5,298 nt of DNA from Chloroflexota bacterium (GTDB taxonomy: Bacteria > Chloroflexota > UBA11872 > VXOZ01). Location: the NCBI GenBank assembly GCA_009839775.1, contig VXOZ01000199.1, positions 1 through 5,298 on the forward strand. The letters are read 5' to 3'. Within the stretch, counting starts at the first letter, position 1. Each line of letters opens with the position of its first letter. Below the pieces are notes generated by a model. The model was not told the origin of the DNA. It saw only the letters and a list, made by a program, of their open reading frames with translations, and searched no databases. The position numbers were made by a program, and so were the translations under genes. This document shows positions 1 through 5,298 of the stretch, piece after piece.

Positions 1-56
1 CCGGCACGGGGCGCAGAATCCATCTTCTCTTTCGGTCTGACGAAGTGCCTTAATGG

Positions 57-80
57 CTGGTCTCCACGAGGAGATTCCAG
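57..80. other. Bulged hairpin downstream of the dehydrogenase gene
   Basis: CTGG-TCTCC (57-65) pairs with GGAGA (70-74) and CCAG (77-80), giving nine base pairs around an ACGA loop with a two-base bulge at 75-76. It lies about 75-98 bases beyond the dehydrogenase stop codon, so it could shape the 3' end of that transcript. Neither strand has a T-run after the stem, so it is not a canonical rho-independent terminator. It overlaps the perfect palindrome CCAGGGCCTGG at 77-87. The rest of 1-154 holds no gene that I can support. Confidence 0.3.
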
Positions 81-154
81 GGCCTGGCAAGACCACTTGT
101 CCCTCAAGAATGATCGTGGGAAACGGGATGCCGCGCATCTAATCCATACCCGCT

Positions 155-1189
155 TTATTCTGTCGGATGCAGCAGCATCTTGCCGAACTGCGCGCGGGCG
201 GCCATGCGTTCGTGCGCCTTTCTTGCATGCTCTAGTGGGAATACGGTATCGAGCACCGGGTTCAGTATCCCGTGGTCGGCGAGCCCGAGCACGTGCTGCA
301 GGTCGAGGCGGTTGCCGCCCATACTGCCGAGCAAGCTCTGCTGGCGGGTGTAGAGCAGACCGATGTCAACTTGGCCGCCGCGTCCCGTCGTCGCGCCGCA
401 GGTGACGAGTCGCCCGTTGCGCGCCAGTGAGCGAATGCTCTGCTCCCAGGTGGCCTCGCCCACGTGCTCGAAAACGACGTCCACGCCGCGTCCATTGGTG
501 ATGCGCTTCACTTCGTCTGCGACATTCGTTTCGCTGTAGTTGATCGTTGCTTCCGCGCCCAGTGCCTGCGCGCGGTCCAGCTTCTCCTTGGTGCTGGCCG
601 TGGCAATGACGTGTGCGCCGAGGAATCTGGCAATCTGCACGGCATAGACCCCGACACCGCTCCCGGCCGCCTGCACCAGCACCCATTCGCCCGGCTGGAC
701 GCGGGTGCGGCGGTAGAGCATGTGCCAGGAGGTGATAGCGGCCAGGGTGAGGGCCGCCGCGGCATCGTAGGAAAGTGAATTTGGAATGGGTACGGCAATC
801 GACGTCGGCACCGTGATGTACTCCGCATAGCCGCCTTGGTTGGGGGCCGTACCGATGATATGGCCGCTAGCGCAGATGCTCTCCTCGCCTTGCAGGCAGA
901 ATTCGCACGCACCGCAAAAGACCCAAGGAGACACTGCTACTCGCTGCCCTACGGACACGCCTTTCACGGCTTCACCGGCCTGTACGACTTCCCCAGCGAC
1001 CTCGGACCCCGGGATGTGCGGCGGCTCGATGCCCGGCCGCGCGCCGATGCGCAACCAGATGTCGAGGTGGTTCACGCCCGACGCGTGGATCTTGACCACG
1101 ACTTCATCTGCCCCTGGTTCTCGCACCGGCACGGTGTCGAGTTGCAGGGTTTCGGGACCTCCGAATGAGTGAAAGCGTACAGCGCGCAT
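155..1189 (-). CDS. Zn-ADH-like medium-chain dehydrogenase/reductase (NAD(P)-dependent oxidoreductase)
   Basis: This 344-residue soluble protein has the full medium-chain dehydrogenase/reductase (MDR) fold: an N-terminal GroES-like catalytic domain (about residues 1-130) and a Rossmann cofactor domain (about 140-290). The start MRAVRFHSFGGPE and the glycine-rich AAGSGVG loop (174-180) are typical. The sequence after the second Rossmann strand, ATASTKEKL, has no acidic residue, so NADP(H) is plausible. Four cysteines (C92, C95, C98, C106) form the structural zinc lobe. The usual catalytic zinc ligands are absent: the ADH Cys is N40 (GVNHLD), and the GHE motif reads GSE (S62, E63). The overall pattern, including EHVGEATWEQS, LVTCGATTG and a QFGK ending, matches the Zn_ADH_like1/quinone-oxidoreductase-like group as I remember it. 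The substrate cannot be told; reduction of a quinone, enone or aldehyde is possible. The ATG is supported by a strong ribosome-binding site. The gene stands alone and is divergent from tgt. Confidence 0.9.
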   Translation of the reverse strand: MRAVRFHSFGGPETLQLDTVPVREPGADEVVVKIHASGVNHLDIWLRIGARPGIEPPHIPGSEVAGEVVQAGEAVKGVSVGQRVAVSPWVFCGACEFCLQGEESICASGHIIGTAPNQGGYAEYITVPTSIAVPIPNSLSYDAAAALTLAAITSWHMLYRRTRVQPGEWVLVQAAGSGVGVYAVQIARFLGAHVIATASTKEKLDRAQALGAEATINYSETNVADEVKRITNGRGVDVVFEHVGEATWEQSIRSLARNGRLVTCGATTGRGGQVDIGLLYTRQQSLLGSMGGNRLDLQHVLGLADHGILNPVLDTVFPLEHARKAHERMAARAQFGKMLLHPTE

Positions 1190-1195
1190 AGAATT

Positions 1196-1203
1196 CTCTC
1201 CTC
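1196..1203 (-). promoter_or_regulatory. Ribosome-binding site of the dehydrogenase gene
   Basis: Read on the minus strand this is GAGGAGAG, six bases before the ATG at 1189. It is a strong Shine-Dalgarno sequence and fixes the start at MRAVRF. Confidence 0.75.
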
Positions 1204-1366
1204 AAGTGATGTTTCGCATGCGGTTCTTTGTTTTGTAGCTGGTGGTTGTCCTTTCTTGCGTCCAGCAAACATGGTACCGCGTGTTCTGCCGGTGCGCATC
1301 CCACCGTATGAATGGACTAGAATTAAGCAATGCTCGGTGCGGCTCGCCAAGAGAGACACTTGCCCA

Positions 1367-1394
1367 CCGTTCGTACTGAGCCTGTCGAAGTACG
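1367..1394. repeat. REP-like dispersed palindrome (CTTCGACAGGCTCAG type)
   Basis: The 28 bases run from CCGTTCGTACT to CGAAGTACG. CGTACT (1372-1377) and AGTACG (1389-1394) are perfect inverted repeats around the core GAGCCTGTCGA. The core belongs to a widespread intergenic element, CTTCGACAGGCTCAG on the other strand, which is found in many copies in many bacterial genomes. Its usual spurious translations, VLSLSK on one strand and LRQAQ on the other, appear here in the overlapping non-genic frames. Only one copy is present in this window. It lies about 90 bases upstream of tgt. Confidence 0.75.
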
Positions 1395-1474
1395 TTTGTT
1401 GGATAGATGACAGCAGGAGAGGTGGGCTTTGACGAAAGTTCGTTTTGGTTGGCTGGCGGCAGCGGAGGTCGCAT

Positions 1475-1479
1475 AGGAG
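1475..1479 (+). promoter_or_regulatory. Ribosome-binding site of tgt
   Basis: AGGAG ends six bases before the ATG at 1486. A second purine-rich stretch, CGGAGG, lies at 1463-1468 but is too far upstream. The site supports the MPNVVS start. Confidence 0.7.
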
Positions 1480-1485
1480 TAGGTC

Positions 1486-2661
1486 ATGCCCAATGTAGTC
1501 TCTCTCCGCATCGAGGCCACGGATGGCGCCGCTCGCGTGGGCACGTTGACTACGTCCCACGGTATGGTGAGCACGCCCGCTTTCATGCCCGTGGCGACGC
1601 AGGCCAGCGTCAAGGCGCTCACGAGCGATGAGGTGAGCGCCCTCGGCGCGGAGATGGTGTTAGCCAACACGTACCATCTCATGCTGCGGCCCGGCGCGGA
1701 CGTGATGCGGCAGCTTGGTGGTCTCCACGGTTTCATGCGCTGGCCGGGGCCCATCCTGACCGATAGCGGCGGCTATCAGATCTATAGTCTGGGGCATCGC
1801 GTAGACGTAACTGATGAAGCGGTCGCGTTTCGCTCGCACCTCGACGGCAGCCTGCACGTGCTCAGCCCAGAGCGTGCAGTTGAGGTGCAGGAAGCGCTCG
1901 GCGCGGACATCGCCATGGTTTTGGACCATCTCACGGCGCAGCCCGCCGACCATGCGGCAGATGAAGCGGCCTTGGCGCGTACACTTCAGTGGGCCGCCCG
2001 TTGCCGGGAAGCCAAACGGCGCGACGACCAGGCGCTCTTCGGCATCGTACAGGGCGGCTTGCACCTGGACTTGCGCGAGCATGCCATACAGGCGTTGGAA
2101 GACATCGGCTTTCCAGGATACGGCATTGGGGGGCTGAGCGTGGGCGAGTCGAAAGCCGACATGTACGGGATGCTAACGAATTTGCACGCCATGCTGCCGC
2201 AGGACAAACCACGGTACCTCATGGGTGTGGGTGCGCCGGAAGACCTGCTGGAAGCTATAGGGAACGGCGTTGACCTCTTCGATTGCGTGTTGCCCACGCG
2301 GCTGGCGCGCCACGGCGCGCTCTTCGTGCCTACCGGCCGCGTGAACATCCGCAAAGCCGCGTACCGCACGCAGGAAGCGCCGGTTGACCCAACGTGCGAC
2401 TGTCCCACCTGCCTAAACTACAGCGCCGCCTATCTGCACCATCTCTGCCGCAGCGGGGAATTGCTCTACTATCGCCTTGCCACCCTCCACAACCTGCGCT
2501 TCATTTTTCGCCTGCTGGACGAGGCGCGTGCCGCTATCCGGGAACAACGCTTCATGGTGTTCAAAGAAGAGTTCCTCGCGCAATATGCGCCCGCCGACGA
2601 GAGTGTTCGGGTGGAGCAGCGCCGCAAGTGGCTGGCGCGGCAGGAGAGCAAGCGGGACTAG
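1486..2661 (+). CDS. tgt: tRNA-guanine(34) transglycosylase (queuine tRNA-ribosyltransferase)
   Basis: Tgt is a cytosolic TIM-barrel enzyme that swaps guanine at wobble position 34 of GUN-anticodon tRNAs (Asp, Asn, His, Tyr) for preQ1 (most bacteria) or queuine, in the queuosine pathway. At 391 residues it is close to the usual 370-390. Visible landmarks are the general acid/base Asp in DSGGYQ (D93), GIVQGG (186-191), GGLSVGE (215-221), PRYLMGVG (242-249), the nucleophile Asp in LFDCV (D266), and the zinc site CDCPTC plus LHNL (C304, C306, C309, H335). The pocket motif that reads FDECTPYP in E. coli is LDHLTAQP here (146-153): the purine-binding Asp is kept (D147) but the neighbouring Cys is lost. 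PTRNARNG, in the tRNA-contact region, reads PTRLARHG (270-277). The charged tail after residue 370 is slightly longer than usual. The gene appears intact and probably monocistronic; no queuosine synthesis genes are adjacent. Confidence 0.97.
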   Translation: MPNVVSLRIEATDGAARVGTLTTSHGMVSTPAFMPVATQASVKALTSDEVSALGAEMVLANTYHLMLRPGADVMRQLGGLHGFMRWPGPILTDSGGYQIYSLGHRVDVTDEAVAFRSHLDGSLHVLSPERAVEVQEALGADIAMVLDHLTAQPADHAADEAALARTLQWAARCREAKRRDDQALFGIVQGGLHLDLREHAIQALEDIGFPGYGIGGLSVGESKADMYGMLTNLHAMLPQDKPRYLMGVGAPEDLLEAIGNGVDLFDCVLPTRLARHGALFVPTGRVNIRKAAYRTQEAPVDPTCDCPTCLNYSAAYLHHLCRSGELLYYRLATLHNLRFIFRLLDEARAAIREQRFMVFKEEFLAQYAPADESVRVEQRRKWLARQESKRD

Positions 2662-2675
2662 CTCTCCCTAGTTTT
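2643..2675 (+). terminator. Possible rho-independent terminator straddling the tgt stop codon
   Basis: GGAGAGC (2643-2649) and GCTCTCC (2661-2667) form a perfect 7-bp stem with an 11-base loop that contains most of the tgt stop codon. The stem is followed by CTAG and then TTTT (2672-2675). The short T-run and its four-base offset make it a weak terminator. It is reasonable because the next gene is convergent. Confidence 0.4.
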
Positions 2676-2695
2676 CGAATCTCGTACTAGAGCAC

Positions 2696-2722
2696 GCTTG
2701 CCAACCAAGATGGCTCCCAAGC
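2696..2722. other. Bulged hairpin between convergent tgt and gcvPB
   Basis: GCTT-GCCA (2696-2703) pairs with TGGC (2711-2714) and AAGC (2719-2722), leaving a seven-base loop and a four-base bulge. It directly abuts the gcvPB stop codon. There is no T-run on either strand, so any role in ending gcvPB transcription is a guess. Confidence 0.25.
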
Positions 2723-4177
2723 CTACTCCAGTGGTTCCCAACGCAGGTTGGGGCGGCGCGCGGCGGTGGTCTCGTCGAGGCGACGTACCGGCGCGGAAAC
2801 CGGAGCTTCTTTGAGTAACTCGGGAGCCGTTTGCGCTTCTTCGGCGATGGCGAGGAGCGCGTCTATGAAAGTGTCAAGCGTATCTTTGTTCTCGGTCTCC
2901 GTCGGCTCGATCATGAGGGCTTCCGGCACGATCAGCGGGAAATAGACCGTGGACGGATGGAAGCCGTAGTCGATCATGCGCTTGGCCACGTCCAGCGTGC
3001 GCACGCCCTCGGCCTTCTTCTTCAAGCCCGCGAAGACGACCTCGTGCATGCACGTGCGGTCGTAACGGAGAGCGTAGGCGTCGCGGAGGCGTTCTTTGAG
3101 ATAATTCCCGTTCAGGACGGCGTATTCACCTGCACGCTTGATACCCTCGGCGCCAAGAGTGCAAATGTACGTGTAGGCGCGAACTTGATTGAGAAAGTTG
3201 CCGTAAAACGAGTGGATGCGGCCGATAGTGTCGGGGCGGTCGTAGTCCCAGGCATACTCGCCGTCTTGCTCTTTGACGAGCGGCACGGGCAGATACGGTT
3301 CCAGTGTTTCGTTCACGCAAATCGCGCCCGCGCCGGGGCCGCCGCCGCCGTGGGGCGTGGTGAAGGTCTTGTGTAGATTAAGGTGAAGCACGTCCAGCCC
3401 TAGGGCGGCGGGTTGCACCGTGCCCAAGAGCGCGTTCATGTTGGCGCCGTCGCAGTAGACGAGCGCGCCGACCTCGTGCGCCATACGGCAGATTTCCACA
3501 ATGTCCTGCTCGAAGAGGCCGAGCGTATTCGGCACGGTGAGCATCAGACCGGCCACGTCTTCATCGAGCAGCGCAGACAGCGCGTCCATATCCACGGTGC
3601 CGCGGTCGCTGGAAGGTACCTCGATGGCGGTGTAGCCGCACATGGCGGCGGTGGCCGGGTTGGTACCGTGGGCGGAATCCGGAATAATCATCTTGCGGCG
3701 CGGGTTGCCTTGTTTGACGTGGTGCGCGCGCATCATGAGCACGCCGCAGAGTTCGCCGTGGGCGCCGGCCGCTGGTTGCAGTGAGCAGTCGGCATAGCCG
3801 GTGATTTCCATGATCAACCGGGAAAGACCGTGTATGAGCGCCAACGCGCCTTGGATGGTGCTCTCCGGCTGGTGGGGGTGCACGAAAGAGAAGCCCGGCA
3901 GGCCGGCGGTGGCGTCGTTTACCTTGGGGTTGTACTTCATCGTGCAAGAACCCAGCGGATAGAAGCCGTGCTCGATGCTGTAATTGCGCTGGGAAAGGCG
4001 GGTGAAGTGCCGCACAACGTCGAGTTCCGAGGCTTCGGGCAGGGGCAGTGATGAGCGTTGCCAATGCGCGGGTAAGGCCTCGTTGCTATCGAGAGCAGGT
4101 ACGTCACTCTCTGGCAATGAGTAGCCGTGGCGCCCGGGAGAACTGCGCTCGAAGATTAGGGGTTCTGCATTCTGCAT
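2723..4177 (-). CDS. gcvPB: Glycine dehydrogenase (decarboxylating) subunit 2, P-protein C-terminal half
   Basis: This is the catalytic, PLP-carrying half of the split glycine decarboxylase (P-protein). Together with GcvPA it decarboxylates glycine and passes the aminomethyl group to the lipoyl arm of GcvH in the glycine cleavage system. The 484 residues match the usual 480-490. Conserved features are GFYPLGSCTMKYNP (71-84), QPAAGAHGE (134-142), DSAHGTNPA (167-175), YCDGANMNA (241-249, with D243 expected to contact the PLP pyridine nitrogen) and LHKTFTTPHGGGGPG (268-282), where K270 is the Schiff-base lysine. The ATG at 4177 gives the usual family N-terminus. It has a modest ribosome-binding site, AGGAA, eight bases upstream. 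It follows gcvPA on the same strand after 86 bases, presumably in one operon, and is convergent with tgt. No lesion is visible. Confidence 0.97.
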   Translation of the reverse strand: MQNAEPLIFERSSPGRHGYSLPESDVPALDSNEALPAHWQRSSLPLPEASELDVVRHFTRLSQRNYSIEHGFYPLGSCTMKYNPKVNDATAGLPGFSFVHPHQPESTIQGALALIHGLSRLIMEITGYADCSLQPAAGAHGELCGVLMMRAHHVKQGNPRRKMIIPDSAHGTNPATAAMCGYTAIEVPSSDRGTVDMDALSALLDEDVAGLMLTVPNTLGLFEQDIVEICRMAHEVGALVYCDGANMNALLGTVQPAALGLDVLHLNLHKTFTTPHGGGGPGAGAICVNETLEPYLPVPLVKEQDGEYAWDYDRPDTIGRIHSFYGNFLNQVRAYTYICTLGAEGIKRAGEYAVLNGNYLKERLRDAYALRYDRTCMHEVVFAGLKKKAEGVRTLDVAKRMIDYGFHPSTVYFPLIVPEALMIEPTETENKDTLDTFIDALLAIAEEAQTAPELLKEAPVSAPVRRLDETTAARRPNLRWEPLE

Positions 4178-4185
4178 CTTTGCGT

Positions 4186-4190
4186 TTCCT
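4186..4190 (-). promoter_or_regulatory. Likely ribosome-binding site of gcvPB
   Basis: The minus strand reads AGGAA here, eight bases before the ATG at 4177. The match is moderate but the spacing is good, so gcvPB has its own initiation site and need not depend on translational coupling to gcvPA. Confidence 0.5.
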
Positions 4191-4215
4191 GAATTTCTGA
4201 AAGCACCGTTGCTTG

Positions 4216-4240
4216 TGGTTATTGGGTCGTGGTATTGGGC
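4216..4240. repeat. Imperfect tandem repeat in the gcvPA-gcvPB spacer
   Basis: GTGGTTATTGGG (4216-4227) and GTGGTATTGGG (4230-4240) are near-identical copies differing by one T and separated by TC. They occupy the middle of the 86-base spacer. Two copies 14 bases apart could be a local slippage duplication or a paired protein-binding site; nothing seen here decides between them. Confidence 0.5.
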
Positions 4241-4263
4241 CGTTATGTGGCTAATCGGGATTG

Positions 4264-5298
4264 TTATGCTCCGAACTCGCGCAACGCCGCAACGAGGCGG
4301 TCAATATCCTCTCGGGTGTTAAGTTCTGTCACGCAGACCAGCATGTGGCGGTCAAGTTCTGCGCGCAGCTTGCCAAGGTCGTAGCCGCCCAATACACCGT
4401 TTTCGAGTAAGTGTTCGTTCACGCTGCTCACCGGAGCAGGACAATGCACCACGAACTCCTTGATGTACGGTCCGGGCGCTGAAACCGCATAGCCGGGCAA
4501 GGCGTCAATCTGCGCCGCGGCGTAGTGGGACTTGGCGAGGCATAGCTCCGCTTTCTTGCGCATGCCCTCTGGGCCCAGCCAGCTCACATTGATCGTGAAC
4601 GCCAGTGCCGCCAGGGCTTCGTTGGTGCAGATATTTGACGTGGCTTTCTCGCGGCGGATGTGCTGCTCGCGGGCCTGGAGCGTCAAGACAAAACCGCGTT
4701 TGCCCTCAATGTCTTCCGTCATGCCTGAGACCCTGCCGGGCATCTGGCGCAAGTACTTCTTGCGCGTCGCGTAGAGGCCGAGACGCGGGCCGCCAAGTCC
4801 GGGAGGCAGGGCGAGGCTGTGCCCTTCACCGGTGACAATATCCGCGCCGTACTCTCCCGGCGGTGTCAGGATGCCCAGCGCGACGGGATCGGCGCTCACG
4901 ACGAACATGGCGCCGTGGGCGTGTACGGTTTCGGCAATGTCCTGGCACTCGTGCACCCAGCCAAAGAAATTTGGCACCTGCACGGCGACGCAGGCGGTAT
5001 CGTCGTCGATGGCGGCCGCGACGGCGTCCCAGCAATCGTGAAAGGCGCCGTCATCATCTATGGTGAATGTCGGCACACGTACGAGGGTGAGCTCGCGTCC
5101 CTCGGCGTACGTTTCCAGCACTTCAAGTGTCGTGGGATGAAACGTATCTGGCACGACGACCTTGGAGCGTTTGGTGATGCTGCAGGCGGTGAGCACGGCT
5201 TCGGCGGTCGCGGTGGCCTCGTCGTACATGCTCGCATTCGCCACGTCCATACCCGTGAGCAGGCAGACCATGCTCTGAAACTCGTACATGGACTGCAA
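4264..5298 (-). CDS. gcvPA: Glycine dehydrogenase (decarboxylating) subunit 1, P-protein N-terminal half (partial, start missing)
   Basis: GcvPA is the partner of GcvPB; the two form the split glycine decarboxylase, with active sites expected at the subunit interface. The visible 344 residues correspond to roughly the last three quarters of a protein that is usually about 440-450 long, so about 100 N-terminal residues lie beyond the right edge. The first codon shown (TTG) is internal, not a start. Conserved stretches are FQSMVCLLTGMDVANASMYD (7-26), QVPNFFGWV (107-115), VSADPVALGILTPPG (134-148), GGPRLGLYATRKKYLRQMPG (169-188) and the family signature KRGFVLTLQAREQHIRR (200-216) with ATSNICTNEAL (219-229). 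The residue after MYD is Glu (E27), where Gly or an aromatic residue is common. It precedes gcvPB on the same strand; gcvT and gcvH may lie further right, but this cannot be seen. Confidence 0.96.
   Translation of the reverse strand: MQSMYEFQSMVCLLTGMDVANASMYDEATATAEAVLTACSITKRSKVVVPDTFHPTTLEVLETYAEGRELTLVRVPTFTIDDDGAFHDCWDAVAAAIDDDTACVAVQVPNFFGWVHECQDIAETVHAHGAMFVVSADPVALGILTPPGEYGADIVTGEGHSLALPPGLGGPRLGLYATRKKYLRQMPGRVSGMTEDIEGKRGFVLTLQAREQHIRREKATSNICTNEALAALAFTINVSWLGPEGMRKKAELCLAKSHYAAAQIDALPGYAVSAPGPYIKEFVVHCPAPVSSVNEHLLENGVLGGYDLGKLRAELDRHMLVCVTELNTREDIDRLVAALREFGA

Larger units (their letters stand above)
1190..1485. other. Divergent intergenic region between the dehydrogenase gene and tgt
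   Basis: This 296-base spacer must carry the start signals of both divergent genes. I see the two ribosome-binding sites at its ends and one palindromic repeat (1367-1394). No convincing -35/-10 pair stands out. TAGAAT at 1318-1323 resembles a -10 box for tgt but has no good -35 partner, and TACAAA on the minus strand (about 1232-1237) is a similarly weak candidate for the dehydrogenase. A 5-bp inverted repeat, CGGTG/CACCG, sits at 1290-1306. Open frames crossing this region look accidental. Confidence 0.5.

Noticed and set aside
77..87. Perfect palindrome CCAGGGCCTGG as an operator site
   Set aside because: It is short, G+C-rich, lies downstream of a gene rather than upstream, and occurs once. 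Chance is a sufficient explanation.
97..405. Plus-strand open frame (in fact open from position 1) ending inside the dehydrogenase gene
   Set aside because: Most of it is antisense to a clearly conserved gene, the Arg/Ala/Gly-rich product is typical of high-G+C shadow frames, and it has no ribosome-binding site.
1318..1323. TAGAAT as a -10 promoter element for tgt
   Set aside because: There is no TTGACA-like hexamer 16-18 bases upstream and no extended -10 TG, so it is too weak to annotate.
1169..1432. 87-codon plus-strand frame in the divergent spacer
   Set aside because: It contains VLSLSK, the well-known false translation of the palindromic repeat, overlaps the start of the dehydrogenase gene, and shows no family resemblance.
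1429..1443. TTGACG followed by the small inverted repeat ACGAA-AG-TTCGT upstream of tgt
   Set aside because: No -10 element follows TTGACG at the right distance, and the two-base loop makes the hairpin unrealistic.
1202..1474. 90-codon minus-strand frame in the divergent spacer
   Set aside because: It contains LRQAQYER, the false translation of the same repeat on the other strand, and has no credible start signal.
2831..3376. 181-codon plus-strand frame antisense to gcvPB
   Set aside because: It is fully inside a strongly conserved gene on the other strand. Long antisense frames are expected from codon bias in G+C-rich DNA.
4178..4263. Possible glycine riboswitch in the gcv operon
   Set aside because: The spacer is too short and lacks any aptamer-like multi-helix fold. 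If one exists, it would lie upstream of the operon, beyond the right edge.

Overview
The window is an ordinary stretch of bacterial chromosome, high in G+C (about 60% by eye), with four long protein-coding genes that cover most of it. I see no RNA gene, transposase, integrase, phage gene, CRISPR array or defence module, and no clear sign of a previously undescribed system. The lineage cannot be fixed from this window. A split glycine decarboxylase P-protein (separate gcvPA and gcvPB), a high-G+C genome and a CTTCGACAGGCTCAG-type dispersed palindrome would fit Chloroflexota or a similar Gram-positive-like or deep-branching phylum. That assignment is an inference and is not secure.

Layout from left to right. 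Positions 1-154 are a left-edge spacer with a hairpin and an unresolved open frame. Positions 155-1189 (minus strand) hold a medium-chain dehydrogenase/reductase of the Zn-ADH-like type. Positions 1190-1485 are a 296-base divergent spacer with a palindromic repeat. Positions 1486-2661 (plus) hold tgt, the tRNA-guanine transglycosylase. Positions 2662-2722 are a short convergent spacer with hairpins. Positions 2723-4177 (minus) hold gcvPB. Positions 4178-4263 are an 86-base spacer with a small imperfect tandem repeat. Positions 4264-5298 (minus) hold gcvPA, whose start lies beyond the right edge.

Functionally there are three unrelated units. gcvPA and gcvPB are transcribed leftward in that order and encode the two halves of the PLP-dependent glycine decarboxylase of the glycine cleavage system. 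The partner genes (gcvT, gcvH) are not in the window and may lie to the right. tgt is a monocistronic-looking gene for wobble-base modification (queuosine pathway) and faces gcvPB tail to tail. The dehydrogenase is divergent from tgt.

The points most worth a second look are the altered base-binding motif in the Tgt active site, the dehydrogenase that keeps a structural zinc site but lacks the usual catalytic zinc ligands, and the non-coding elements (repeat upstream of tgt, hairpin straddling the tgt stop codon, unusually roomy gcvPA-gcvPB spacer).
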